Shown: positions 1-8,525, counted from the first letter of the stretch. The stretch: 64,000 nt of DNA from JADZAI01 sp047602465 (GCA_047602465.1 JASGHF010000001.1:2666001-2730000); one strand, 5' to 3'. Notes: generated from the letters alone by a model not told the origin. Program-made: numbers and translations.

Positions 1-878
1 TCGATCTCGTCGCAGATCGGGCGGCCGATCATGTTGGCGGCGATGGTGACGCTGTCGCCCCGATCGCGGAACCACTCCGCAGTCTCCAGCGCGACCATCT
101 CGGAGCCAGCGAAATCGGCGAAATGGTTGGTCAGGATCAGCACGCGCAAAGCGCCCGGGCGCCTTGGCTGAGGCGTCAGCGGCGCGGGCGTCATCCAGAG
201 GCCGCCATCGTCGCGATGTTCGGGCAGGTAGCTGCGCCCCGGCGGGATGGTTTCGAATTCGGCGCCCTGTTCGTCGGCGAGATAGTCGTAGCCGAGGCTC
301 TGCATCCGCCGGCCGGGGTCGAGGCGGTTGTAAAGCTCGGCGCGGGCCTGCCGCCGCGCAGGCGCGATCATCTTCAGGTGATAGAGATTGAGGCCGGAAT
401 CGCCGACACGCGGATCGGCGATGAACGCGGTCCACGGCAGATGGAGATCACCGTCAGGCGTCACCACGCCGTCGGCGACGCGGAGCAGGCGGGCCTGGCG
501 CTTCTGCCCCCAGACGCCGTCGGTGCGGTATTCGGCGGGCGTATACATTTCGCGCAGCGCGAAGGTGACGGCGTTGCAGTCGCTCTGGCTCGTGAGGGCC
601 TGCATCTCGTCCGCAAGGGCCGCTTCGAAGCGCTCGTCGGGGTCGATCGCGAGCGCCCAGGCCGCGCCCGCATCGCGCGCGGCGTTCAGGAGCGCGACGC
701 GGCGCTGAACCTCGTTGGAGAAGAGCGCGTCGCTGGCGCGGTCATCGTAGGAAACCCAGCCGTCCACCATCGGGGCGATGTTGACGAGCATGTCCGGCAC
801 GAGATGCGCGTCGTGCCGGAACGAAAAGATGGCGAGGACATGTGGCCGCCGGCCGGGCCGGATATGCGTGGTGATCAT
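1..878 (-). CDS. two-domain glycosyltransferase (partial, runs off the left edge)
   Basis: Translating the minus strand from ATG at 878 gives an open frame to base 1 with no stop, so the C-terminus lies outside the window. The first ~200 residues resemble a family-2-like transferase, with an acidic 'AIDPDERFE' block where the nucleotide-sugar/metal DxD-type motif is expected. From about residue 240 a second domain begins (RVLILTNHFADFAGSE), like the N-terminal Rossmann half of GT4 enzymes. It starts by ATGA overlap inside the end of the next glycosyltransferase, so the two are translationally coupled. Role in surface polysaccharide or glycan assembly is inferred. Confidence 0.75.
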   Translation of the reverse strand, partial: MITTHIRPGRRPHVLAIFSFRHDAHLVPDMLVNIAPMVDGWVSYDDRASDALFSNEVQRRVALLNAARDAGAAWALAIDPDERFEAALADEMQALTSQSDCNAVTFALREMYTPAEYRTDGVWGQKRQARLLRVADGVVTPDGDLHLPWTAFIADPRVGDSGLNLYHLKMIAPARRQARAELYNRLDPGRRMQSLGYDYLADEQGAEFETIPPGRSYLPEHRDDGGLWMTPAPLTPQPRRPGALRVLILTNHFADFAGSEMVALETAEWFRDRGDSVTIAANMIGRPICDEI

Positions 879-1726
879 GACGTCCGGTTGGCCCTGAGCG
901 CGCCCCACGCATAGCAGACATTGCCCGCGACGATCAGCGGCAGCGCCATGAGCCGCGTCAAGCGGTGGTCGCGCGCGACCGTGCGCGACTGGCTGATGAT
1001 GAATGTCGTACGGCGAAGCGCATTGCGGGCGACGTCGCGCGAGGTCCGGGTGCCGATGGCGCGCCAGGCCTCGGCCATACGCCTGCCACGGCGCGACTGA
1101 TCGCGCAGATAGGCGCCGAGGCGTTCCTCGCCGTGATGGATGGTCTGCACGGCGGGGCACCAGACGGGCGCGTCTTCCGGAGCGAGACGCTGGTGGAACT
1201 CCGTATCCTCGCCGCCTTCCATATCGTCGCGGAAGAGGCCGTAACGGGCGAAAAGCTCGCGCGCATAGGAGGCGCCGTAGCAAAGGGCCAGATCCGGCGG
1301 GGTCAGCGGCATGCGGCGGATGAAAAGGCTGAGATGCGCCGCGAGGGCCACCGGCCGGTGGGGGCGGTGCGAAAGCAGGGCGCTGGCGACGGCACGGGCG
1401 CCGGAGCCATGGGCCTTCAGCCGGGCGGCGATCCAGCCCGGCGTGGCGTGGCAGTCGTCGGCGAGAAAGGCGACGACGGGCGCCGATGTCGCGGCGATCC
1501 CCTGGTTCCGGGCGCCGCCTGGATACAGGCGGCCGGCGGCCGAAACGACACGGACATCGACGCCGTGGGCCGCGAAATAGGCGGCGGCGTCACCCGGCCC
1601 GGAATGCACGACCACGATCTCGGCGGCGCATCCTTGAGTCTGCAGCGATCGCACGGCCCCGGCCAGCGTCGGGCGCAGGCCGTAGGCCATGACAACGACG
1701 GCGATGTCGGGCTGGGTGGCAGTCAT
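875..1726 (-). CDS. glycosyltransferase family 2
   Basis: About 283 residues from ATG 1726; an in-frame TTG at 1765 would add 13 residues but has no better ribosome site. The N-terminus 'DIAVVVMAYG' and the 'GGARNQGI' and 'FLADDCHA' blocks are those of GT-A fold family-2 transferases (sugar-nucleotide binding and DxD-like site around residue 90). 'GGEDTEFHQRL' around residue 180 matches the conserved ED motif with the catalytic base. The C-terminus is hydrophobic and may touch the membrane. It overlaps the downstream partial glycosyltransferase by four bases, giving a two-gene unit. The donor and acceptor cannot be told from sequence. Confidence 0.85.
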   Translation of the reverse strand: MTATQPDIAVVVMAYGLRPTLAGAVRSLQTQGCAAEIVVVHSGPGDAAAYFAAHGVDVRVVSAAGRLYPGGARNQGIAATSAPVVAFLADDCHATPGWIAARLKAHGSGARAVASALLSHRPHRPVALAAHLSLFIRRMPLTPPDLALCYGASYARELFARYGLFRDDMEGGEDTEFHQRLAPEDAPVWCPAVQTIHHGEERLGAYLRDQSRRGRRMAEAWRAIGTRTSRDVARNALRRTTFIISQSRTVARDHRLTRLMALPLIVAGNVCYAWGALRANRTS

Positions 1727-1800
1727 GAGCGGGTGAGTTTCCGCGAGGGGAACGGGGTCGCGCAAGACAGATTGCGGGCTGAGAAAATTTGTCGCTGGCG

Positions 1801-1815
1801 CTGACGTTGCGTCAG
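1801..1815. promoter_or_regulatory. short inverted repeat upstream of thiolase
   Basis: CTGACG-TTG-CGTCAG is a perfect 6-bp dyad about 85 bases before the thiolase start, in the gap between divergent genes. It could be an operator for a TetR-type fatty-acid regulator, but this is inference only; no clear -35/-10 pair was found beside it. Confidence 0.3.
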
Positions 1816-1898
1816 GGGCGTAATCTGCCGCTGGAACGTCATGTGCAGATACACTATTTATCCACCAGGCCTTTAGACCAGAATCGAGGATCTACGTC

Positions 1899-3077
1899 AT
1901 GAGTGAAGCCTATATCGTCGCCATCGCGCGCACGGCCGGCGGCCGCAAGGGCGGCCGGCTGAAGGACTGGCATCCGGTCGATCTGTCGGCGGCGGTGCTG
2001 AATGCGCTGGTCGACAGGACCGGCATCGACCCGGCGGCGATCGACGATGTGATCTGGGGCTGTGTCGGGCAGGCCGGCGAGCAGGCGGTGAACGTCGCGC
2101 GCAATGCGGTGCTCGCCTCGAAACTGCCGGAGAGCGTGCCGGCGACAAGCGTCGACCGCCAGTGCGGCTCGTCGCAGCAGTCGCTTCATTTCGCGGCGCA
2201 GGCGGTGATGTCGGGCGCGATGGATGTGGTGATCGCGGGCGGCGTGGAGAGCATGACGCGCGTGCCGATGGGCCTCGCCGCGGCGCTGCCCGCCAAGAAC
2301 GGGTTCGGCTTCTACAAGAGCCCGAACATGGAAGCGCGCTATCCCGGCATCAATTTCAGCCAGTTCGACGGCGCGGAAGCGATCGCCAAGAAATACCAGC
2401 TGACGAAGGACGTGCTGGATACGTTCGGCTATCACAGCCACCGCAAGGGCAAGGAAGCGACCGAGAGCGGCGCGTTCGACGGCGAGATCGTGCCGGTGGA
2501 GGTGGTCGATGCCGAGGGCGTGACGTCGCAGCACATCGTGGACGAGGGCATCCGCTTCAACGCCAGCCTGGAGGCCATGCAGGGCGTGAAGCTGATCAAT
2601 CCGGTGGATGGCCGTCTGACCGCCGCGACATCGAGCCAGATCACCGACGGCGCGTCGGGCGTGATGGTGGTGAACGAGAAGGGCCTGAAGGCGCTGGGCC
2701 TGAAGCCGCTCGCCCGCATCCACCACATGACGGTGATCGGCGCCGATCCGGTCATCATGCTGGAAGCCCCGATCCCGGCGACGCTGCGCGCGCTGGAGAA
2801 GGCGGGCATGAAGATCGGCGATATCGACCTCTATGAGGTCAACGAGGCTTTCGCCTCGATCCCGCTCGCCTGGCTGCAGGCGACGGGCGCCGACCCGGAA
2901 AAGCTGAACGTCAATGGCGGGGCGATCGCGCTCGGCCATCCGCTGGGCGGCTCGGGCACCAAGCTGATGACCACGCTGGTCAACGCGCTGCACAAACGCG
3001 GCAAGCGCTATGGTCTGCAGACCATGTGCGAAGGCGGCGGCCTTGCGAATGTGACGATCGTGGAAGCGCTGAACTAG
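1899..3077 (+). CDS. acetyl-CoA C-acyltransferase (thiolase)
   Basis: 392 residues, the usual thiolase length. Catalytic nucleophile Cys89 sits in 'DRQCGSSQQ'; the C-terminal 'NGGAIALGHPLGGSGT' supplies the active-site His and 'CEGGG' the second catalytic Cys. Thiolases cleave 3-ketoacyl-CoA with CoA (beta-oxidation) or condense acetyl-CoA; the sequence alone does not decide direction. A GAGGA ribosome site lies 9 bases before the ATG. It is monocistronic: a strong terminator follows. The neighbouring LLM oxidoreductase, and the CoA ligases and crotonase further along, fit a lipid or steroid-type catabolic role. Confidence 0.93.
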   Translation: MSEAYIVAIARTAGGRKGGRLKDWHPVDLSAAVLNALVDRTGIDPAAIDDVIWGCVGQAGEQAVNVARNAVLASKLPESVPATSVDRQCGSSQQSLHFAAQAVMSGAMDVVIAGGVESMTRVPMGLAAALPAKNGFGFYKSPNMEARYPGINFSQFDGAEAIAKKYQLTKDVLDTFGYHSHRKGKEATESGAFDGEIVPVEVVDAEGVTSQHIVDEGIRFNASLEAMQGVKLINPVDGRLTAATSSQITDGASGVMVVNEKGLKALGLKPLARIHHMTVIGADPVIMLEAPIPATLRALEKAGMKIGDIDLYEVNEAFASIPLAWLQATGADPEKLNVNGGAIALGHPLGGSGTKLMTTLVNALHKRGKRYGLQTMCEGGGLANVTIVEALN

Positions 3078-3104
3078 GCGCTTCGCACACGCGGAATGAG
3101 GAAC

Positions 3105-3135
3105 CGGCGGCCTTCACGGGCCGCCGTTTTCTTTT
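3105..3135 (+). terminator. rho-independent terminator after thiolase
   Basis: An 8-bp perfect GC stem (CGGCGGCC / GGCCGCCG) with a six-base loop is followed directly by TTTTCTTTT. It lies 28 bases after the thiolase stop and before the LLM gene. Confidence 0.85.
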
Positions 3136-3189
3136 GGGCCGGGGTGTATAGGCTGAGGCCAACGGGAAAAACGACAGGCGAGGGCATCC

Positions 3190-4422
3190 ATGCGGTTCGG
3201 CGTCTTCTATGAGCTTCAACTGCCCAAGCCCTGGCTGCCGGGCGACGAGGCGAAGCTGTTTCACGAGGCGCTGGATCAGGTGGAAATGGCCGACGCCCTC
3301 GGCTTCGACCATGCTTGGGAGGTCGAGCATCATTTTCTCGACGAGTATTCGCATTCCTCGGCGCCGGAGGTGTTTCTGGCGGCGGCCGCTTCGCGCACGA
3401 AAAACATTCGCCTCGGGCACGGCATCCGGCAGGTGATCCCGAACTACAATCACCCGGCGCGGACGGCGGAAGGCATCGCGACGCTGGATATCGTGAGCCG
3501 GGGCCGGGTCGATTTCGGGATCGGCGAGGGCGCGACGCGGCTGGAGCTGGGAGGCTTCGCCATTCCAGCCCGCGAAAAGCGCGCCATGGCGCTGGAGGCC
3601 GGCGAGCAGATCGCCAACATGCTGGTGATGGACCCGTATCCGGGTTTCGAGGGCAAGTATTTCTCGATGCCCTGCCGCAATGTGGTGCCCAAGCCCGTGC
3701 AGACGCCCCATCCGCCGATGTGGATGGCCTGCACCAATCGCGACACGATCAAGGTGGCGGCGCGCAACGGCCTTGGCGCGCTGGCGTTTTCGTTCGTCGA
3801 TCCGGACGAGGCGAAGGCGTGGGCCGATATCTATTACGGCATCATCAAATCGGAAGAATGCGTGCCGCTGGGCCACAGCGTGAACGCCAATATCGCGATG
3901 GTGTCGAACTTCTCGCTGCATCATGACCGGGCCGAGGCGGTGCGGCGCGGGCATGAGGGGTTCGAGTTCTTCGGTTATGCGCTGAACGCGCTGGTGGCGC
4001 ACGACACCGTGCCGGGGCGCACGAATCTGTGGGGTGAGTATCTGGAGAAGCGCGGCACGCGCACGCAGGAGATCATCGATGCGCTGGCGCATGCCGAACG
4101 CAACGCCAGCGGCATCGGCACGCCGGACGACATGAAGGCGCACTTAAGCGCGTTCGAGGCGGCGGGCGTCGATCAGGTGATCTTCATGCAGCAGGCCGGG
4201 CGCAACAAGCATCAGCACATCTGCGAGTCGCTGGAGCTGTTCGCCGCCGAGGTGATGCCGCAGTTCAAGGCGGGCCGGGCAGAGCGCGATGCGAAGAAGG
4301 CGGCGGAGCTTGAGCCGTTCATTCGCGCAGCCTTGAAGCGCAAACACTGGATGAAGCCGCTGGAAGACCACGAGATCCCCGTCGTGAAAGCCTCCGTAGC
4401 CAGGGCGCAGGTGGCGCGCTAG
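3190..4422 (+). CDS. LLM class flavin-dependent oxidoreductase
   Basis: 410 residues with the bacterial-luciferase fold: 'MRFGVFYELQLP' start, 'EVEHHFLDEYS' around residue 45 (the His-rich FMN/substrate region), 'LGHGIRQVIPNYNHPARTAE', and 'GRVDFGIGEG'. These are typical of F420- or FMN-dependent monooxygenases and dehydrogenases; the substrate is unknown. GAGGG precedes the ATG. Its TAG stop (4420-4422) coincides with the 4-bp target site of the IS element that follows, so the gene escaped truncation. A second LLM gene is at 30.4 kb. Confidence 0.88.
   Translation: MRFGVFYELQLPKPWLPGDEAKLFHEALDQVEMADALGFDHAWEVEHHFLDEYSHSSAPEVFLAAAASRTKNIRLGHGIRQVIPNYNHPARTAEGIATLDIVSRGRVDFGIGEGATRLELGGFAIPAREKRAMALEAGEQIANMLVMDPYPGFEGKYFSMPCRNVVPKPVQTPHPPMWMACTNRDTIKVAARNGLGALAFSFVDPDEAKAWADIYYGIIKSEECVPLGHSVNANIAMVSNFSLHHDRAEAVRRGHEGFEFFGYALNALVAHDTVPGRTNLWGEYLEKRGTRTQEIIDALAHAERNASGIGTPDDMKAHLSAFEAAGVDQVIFMQQAGRNKHQHICESLELFAAEVMPQFKAGRAERDAKKAAELEPFIRAALKRKHWMKPLEDHEIPVVKASVARAQVAR
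4419..4422. repeat. target-site duplication CTAG, left copy
   Basis: CTAG immediately before the IS left end, matching CTAG at 5265-5268. It fits the YTAR target preference of IS5-type elements. The TAG within it is the stop codon of the LLM gene. Confidence 0.75.
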
Positions 4423-5264
4423 GGTCTGTACCCAATAAGGTCTAGCGGATTGGGTGGAGTGCTGATTCAAGGTTCCTGAAGGGGGATCTTGGGATGGCAC
4501 GACGGGTTGAATGGCTGAGCGATGCCGAATGGGCACGGATTGAGCCTTTGCTGCCGCGCGGTCGTAAGGGAGCGCACCGGGTCGATGACCGGCGGGTGAT
4601 TTCGGGCATCGTGCACATGCTGAAGTGCGGGGCGCGCTGGCGCGATTGCCCGCCGGAGTTCGGGCCGTACACGACGATCTACAATCGCTTCAACCGCTGG
4701 AGCCGGCAGGGTTTGTGGCATGAGAATCTTCTATGCCCTGACCGGCCACACCGGCATCTACTCCTCGGCCTCGATCGACGCGACGCATGTGAAGGCGCAC
4801 CGCTCAGCCTCGGGCGCAAAAGGGGGGACTTCGACCAAGCGATAGGTCGCTCACGGGGCGGCCGCACCACCAAGCTCCACGGCCTGGTCGATCATCACGG
4901 CAAACCGCGCGTGCTGCTGCTCAGCCCTGGCAACACCAACGATGTCACCATGGCGGCTGCCCTGATCGAAGCAGCCGGGCCATTCACCAAGCTGCTCGCC
5001 GACAAGGGCTACGACGCCAACCACCTGCGCCAGTTGCTTGCCCGGCGTGGGGCTGAGGTCGTCATTCCCTCAACCACTTCTCGCCGCGCGCCTATCCCCT
5101 ACGACAAAATCGCCTATCGCGACCGAAACCGCGTCGAACGCATGTGGTGTCGTCTCAAGGACTTCCGACGGGTCGCAACCCGGTACGACAAGCTCGCCAG
5201 AAACTTCCTCTCTGGCGCTCTCATCGCCGCTATATGCGCCTATTGGCTCAATTGAGTCCGGACC
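4423..5264 (+). mobile_element. IS5-family insertion sequence, about 842 bp
   Basis: Ends are imperfect inverted repeats: GGTCTGTACCCAATAAG on the left and, read inward on the other strand, GGTCCGGACTCAATTGAG on the right. This is the usual end type of IS5-family (IS427-like) elements. CTAG flanks both sides as a target duplication. It carries one transposase frame. The IS separates two convergent genes whose stop codons both lie in the target site. Only one copy is seen in this window. Confidence 0.85.
4494..5255 (+). pseudogene. IS5-family transposase with displaced central frame
   Basis: The frame is open for 253 residues, but residues ~75-110 are out of register. The N-terminal part (WLSDAEWARIEPLLP, DUF4096-like) and the C-terminal part (GRSRGGRTTKLHG, 'LADKGYD', 'RVERMWCRLKDFRR') are in one frame. 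The sequence between 4720 and ~4822 makes sense only in the +1 frame (IFYALTGHTGIYSSASIDAT), and there it holds the first catalytic Asp (codon 4777-4779). An A4G6 slippery run at 4818-4827 is the expected site for programmed -1 shifting between orfA and orfB. The simplest reading is a one-base insertion near 4715-4725 whose effect is cancelled downstream, leaving a protein without the first D of the DDE triad. Probably inactive. Confidence 0.7.
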
Positions 5265-5268
5265 CTAG
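5265..5268. repeat. target-site duplication CTAG, right copy
   Basis: CTAG immediately after the IS right end. Read on the minus strand its TAG is the stop codon of the gene at 5265-5663. Confidence 0.75.
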
Positions 5269-5663
5269 GCGGGGAACTCCCAGGGATCGTTCAGCGCAGG
5301 CAAGGGCGGCAGGCGAGCGGAATTCTCGCGCACCTTCAGCACCGCCTCTGCGGAAAAGCGGTAGCTTCGGGCGTCGGCGGTCCGGCGCGCGGCCTCGTCC
5401 TCGCCCATCGCCTGGACACCAGTAAAGGCGTGTCCAAGTGACAGCGCCTTGATCTCGAATTCCCGGGCGAGACGGCATAAAGCGGCGTCGATGGCGGCGA
5501 ATCCGCTGGTGAGGATCGCCGTCGCTATGCCCTGAACGTCATCCTCGCCCAGTTGGGGCGCCGACTTTCGTATGACGTCGAGCAGGTGAGCCAGTTCCTC
5601 GGCATCGCGCTGCCGGGCGAGCCTTGTCTGTTCGATTTCATGTCTGGCGTCGATCGACACCAT
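5265..5663 (-). CDS. hypothetical protein
   Basis: About 132 residues from ATG 5663, chosen because GGAGG lies upstream of it on the minus strand; an upstream in-frame start at 5714 lacks one. Largely helical, charged N-terminal half (RHEIEQTRLARQRDAEELAHLLDV written in part), no signal peptide or membrane segment, no recognised family. Before the IS arrived it ended convergently on the LLM gene, their stop codons nested in one CTAG. Confidence 0.6.
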   Translation of the reverse strand: MVSIDARHEIEQTRLARQRDAEELAHLLDVIRKSAPQLGEDDVQGIATAILTSGFAAIDAALCRLAREFEIKALSLGHAFTGVQAMGEDEAARRTADARSYRFSAEAVLKVRENSARLPPLPALNDPWEFPA

Positions 5664-5789
5664 GATGAGGCGCCTCCACGCCGCGCAGACTAGCTGCAGC
5701 CCGGCGACAGGCAAGGCGTATGCTTGCGGTTTCGTGATCGCCGCCGCCGCCTGCTGCCGCTAGGATCGCCGCGCACAAGGGAGAGAGAC

Positions 5790-6542
5790 ATGCGTTCCAC
5801 GATACTCGCCGCTCTGCTGACGGGCCTTCTGGCCGCGCCGGCTTCGTTCGCCCAGGATGCGTCGCCAGCCATCGCCGCCGCTATCGCCGATTCCTCAAGG
5901 CCGGCCGCAGACATCGAGCGCGACACCAACCGGCACCCTGCCGAGCTGCTGGCCTTCGCCGACGTTCAGCCTGGCGCCGTCGTGGTGGACTGGATTCCGG
6001 GCGGCGGCTACTTCACGCGGCTGTTCGCCGGCGTCGTGGGCGAGGGCGGCACGGTCTATGCGCTGGTGCCGGCGGAGCTGAAGGACAAATACGACCTTGG
6101 CAAGAATGCCGAGGCGGTGGCGGCCGAGCGCAAGAACGTCACGGCGATCATCGAGCCGATGCTGGCGACGACCTCGATCAAGGACGCCGACATCTTCTGG
6201 ACGTCGCAGAACTATCACGACCTGCATACGCCGGGCTTCGGCAGCGTCGACACGCTGGCCTTCAACAAGCAGGTCTTCGCCATGCTGAAGCCGGGCGGCT
6301 ATTACGTGATCGTCGATCACCGCGCGGCGGACGGCGCGCCGGTGGACGAGACGGCCGACGGTCTGCACCGCATCGATCCGGCGGCGGTGAAGGCCGAGGT
6401 CGAGGCGGCGGGCTTCGTGTTCGACAGCGAGAGCGTGGTCCTCGCCAATCCGGCCGACGATCACACGCTGAACGTGTTCGACGAGAAGGTCCGCGGGCAT
6501 ACGGACCAGTTCATCTACAAGTTCAGGAAGCCGGTGGAGTAG
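5790..6542 (+). CDS. exported class I SAM-dependent methyltransferase-like protein
   Basis: 250 residues from ATG 5790, preceded by AGGGAGAGAG. Residues 1-22 are a signal peptide (ILAALLTGLLAAPASFAQ), so the protein is probably periplasmic. The Rossmann motif I equivalent is 'DWIPGGGYFTRLFAGVVG', followed by a conserved 'YYVIVDHRA' strand and a C-terminal 'DQFIYKFRKP'. This pattern matches the predicted-methyltransferase group COG4798. An exported methyltransferase with no known SAM source outside the cytoplasm is odd; the activity of this family is not established to my knowledge. Single gene. Confidence 0.75.
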   Translation: MRSTILAALLTGLLAAPASFAQDASPAIAAAIADSSRPAADIERDTNRHPAELLAFADVQPGAVVVDWIPGGGYFTRLFAGVVGEGGTVYALVPAELKDKYDLGKNAEAVAAERKNVTAIIEPMLATTSIKDADIFWTSQNYHDLHTPGFGSVDTLAFNKQVFAMLKPGGYYVIVDHRAADGAPVDETADGLHRIDPAAVKAEVEAAGFVFDSESVVLANPADDHTLNVFDEKVRGHTDQFIYKFRKPVE

Positions 6543-6608
6543 GCTTCAATCTCATTGGTCACGTAATGACTTTCGATCTCTGATTGGATCGTTAGTCTAA
6601 GCACGAGG

Positions 6609-7283
6609 TCAGTTTCTGAACTCGTATACGACATCTTTATCGCTGGCCCCATCGTCATGAGGGCCGGCGTCGATGTATGTAATTCTTGCTTCTGCTATGC
6701 GGCAATCACCGAATATCTGCTTTACATTCATAAAAATCTCATCACCGAACGTCAAATTCCATATAATATTTGATGAGAATTCGTTGTACCGGATGAGTTC
6801 AGATTCTTTTTTTGATATCGAAGAATTCGTGATATCATGATACTTTAGATCAGCCCGTTTGACAAACCAGTCTTTATGGGTTCTGTAGATTGTAACTGAA
6901 TTCATTGTATCTGTTCGATTCTTTTCGCATACAGATTTTGTAGTTTGCCCCAGGTTTGCATTTTCTGGATCAGGAAATCTCGAGCAATCTTGCCATACGG
7001 CTGCGTCCTTGCGGGATCTATCAAGATAGGTCTCGTATTTGTCCTTCAAATATTGATCGAAATCGGGGCAGTTTCCCCGATTGATATGAACATTCTTGAT
7101 AAAAACGGCGTCGGCCAGAACTTGGCACTTCAGTGTGGAGGCGGGGCCTGCCGTTTCGATCCGACAAGCGAAAACGCTTTCTGTAACGGTTCCGGGAGAT
7201 GATTGGTTGTTCTCGTCGGAGCAGCCCGATGAGGCAACGAATAGAAAAAACATTACGGAGAGTCGTGTCGCGTCAAGCATCAT
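6609..7283 (-). CDS. hypothetical lipoprotein in an AT-richer islet
   Basis: 224 residues. The N-terminus (SVMFFLFVASSGCSDE) has a lipobox with Cys around residue 21, so it is probably a lipoprotein. The body has several Cys and no recognised domain. The DNA is visibly richer in A/T than its surroundings and uses codons such as ATA and AAA that are rare elsewhere in the window, a sign of horizontal acquisition. It follows the HEPN-like gene by nine bases on the same strand. Confidence 0.6.
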   Translation of the reverse strand: MMLDATRLSVMFFLFVASSGCSDENNQSSPGTVTESVFACRIETAGPASTLKCQVLADAVFIKNVHINRGNCPDFDQYLKDKYETYLDRSRKDAAVWQDCSRFPDPENANLGQTTKSVCEKNRTDTMNSVTIYRTHKDWFVKRADLKYHDITNSSISKKESELIRYNEFSSNIIWNLTFGDEIFMNVKQIFGDCRIAEARITYIDAGPHDDGASDKDVVYEFRN

Positions 7284-7292
7284 GTCATTGCC

Positions 7293-7766
7293 CTATTGAG
7301 GCTTATTCGTCTTTCTTATCGCAACATCAAGTTTCCTAAATAGCTTCTCGCCGTCAATTGCAGTGGACTTGTTCTCGTTAGTTCTGGCGCTCCAGTCGGT
7401 CTCGCGCCCCTCAAGCGCCTTCACCATTTCGTGCAGCGCCGCGTTGCGTCGTCGTGACCAAAGTCGGATCGCATCGTAGATTTCGATGAGATCGCGTGAA
7501 TCGTTTGGTTGCAGTTGAAGAACTCGCATGACGCAACGACCAAGTCCCGGCGCTAGCTGGCGTCCGGACGATGATTGACCCAGGCGGTTCGCGTACCTTG
7601 CCTCTAGGCGATCTGACAGCATGCTTTCGATTAGCGCGATAACTTCAAGCCAACACTGTTGCGCTTTGGCGTGCCGTATTTGCTGCCAAGCTGCCTCGTA
7701 TGCCGCTCGTCGCTTTTGGCCCGCGACGCTTGAGGCGCCGGTGCTGGCGGCAATGCGGTGCTTCAT
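7293..7766 (-). CDS. hypothetical helical protein with HEPN-like RxxxxH motif
   Basis: 157 residues, all-helical in appearance. 'LWSRRRNAALHEMVKALEG' around residue 112 contains an RNxxxH-type motif as in HEPN nucleases and HEPN-fold dimers, and the N-terminal half (YEAAWQQIRHAKAQQCWLEVIALIESML) looks like the first HEPN helices. The assignment rests on this motif alone. It shares the AT-richer islet and probably the transcript with the lipoprotein 9 bp downstream. Could instead be an unrelated helical protein. Confidence 0.5.
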   Translation of the reverse strand: MKHRIAASTGASSVAGQKRRAAYEAAWQQIRHAKAQQCWLEVIALIESMLSDRLEARYANRLGQSSSGRQLAPGLGRCVMRVLQLQPNDSRDLIEIYDAIRLWSRRRNAALHEMVKALEGRETDWSARTNENKSTAIDGEKLFRKLDVAIRKTNKPQ

Positions 7767-7777
7767 CTCAGCATGGA

Positions 7778-8389
7778 TTAACGCCGCGCGTCGGCGCGTT
7801 TGAACGCGTCGCGCGCGGTGATGCGCTCGTACCAGGCGCGGGTCTGGGGTTTCAGTTCGTCGTCGAGGCCCAGCCGTTTTGCGAGATAGAGCGCATAGCC
7901 GACGGCGATGTCGGCGGCGGTGAAACGACCGGCGGCGAGATAGTCGCTTTTCTCAAGCTGGGCGTCGATGAGCTTGAGACGGCCCTTGAACCATTTGCCG
8001 TAATCCTCTGCGACCTGCGGCTGGCGGCGCTCCTCAGGCTCCAACTGGGTGTAGCGGAGCACCAGCGTCTGCGGGAACGTCGCGGTCGCGTCGGAATAGA
8101 AGAGCCAGTTGAGATAGGCGCCGTAGTCGGCCTCGCCCGGCTTCACAACCAGCGATCCGTCGCCATAGGCCGTGCCGAGATACTGGCAGATGCCGGAGGA
8201 TTCGGTCATCCGCGTTTCGCCGTCGATGAGATAGGGGATGGTGCCCAGCGGATTGACGCCGAGATATTCCTTCATGAAGACGCGCGGCGGAAAGGGCAGA
8301 ACGACGAGTTCGTAGTCGAGCCCGAGTTCTTCCAGCATCCAGACGGCGCGCAGCGAGCGCGCCCCGACACAGTGATACAGCTTCATCAT
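7778..8389 (-). CDS. glutathione S-transferase family protein
   Basis: 203 residues. The N-terminal thioredoxin-fold domain starts 'KLYHCVGARSLRAVWMLEEL' (Ser of 'ARSLR' is the likely glutathione-activating residue) and carries 'LGTIPYLIDG' with the cis-Pro and 'MTESSGICQYL' with the Glu-Ser that binds the gamma-glutamyl group. The C-terminal helical domain has the conserved 'FTAADIAVGYAL' N-capping Asp. Cytosolic; substrate unknown. Two more GST-fold genes lie at 37.0 and 38.2 kb. Confidence 0.9.
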   Translation of the reverse strand: MMKLYHCVGARSLRAVWMLEELGLDYELVVLPFPPRVFMKEYLGVNPLGTIPYLIDGETRMTESSGICQYLGTAYGDGSLVVKPGEADYGAYLNWLFYSDATATFPQTLVLRYTQLEPEERRQPQVAEDYGKWFKGRLKLIDAQLEKSDYLAAGRFTAADIAVGYALYLAKRLGLDDELKPQTRAWYERITARDAFKRADARR

Positions 8390-8525
8390 AGGCCGCTTTC
8401 CCCCTGCCTCATTTGGACCGCAGTGTGCGGTGCAAGGTCAACCGGCCTGAAGCCGGATATCGGCGATTGTCATTGACGGCAGCGCGGATCATGGTCGCGC
8501 CACCTGAAAGCGGAGGTCCAGTCAT

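Noticed and set aside
1857..1865. TTATCCACC as a DnaA box
   Set aside because: One mismatch from the consensus, single occurrence, and no origin-type cluster nearby.
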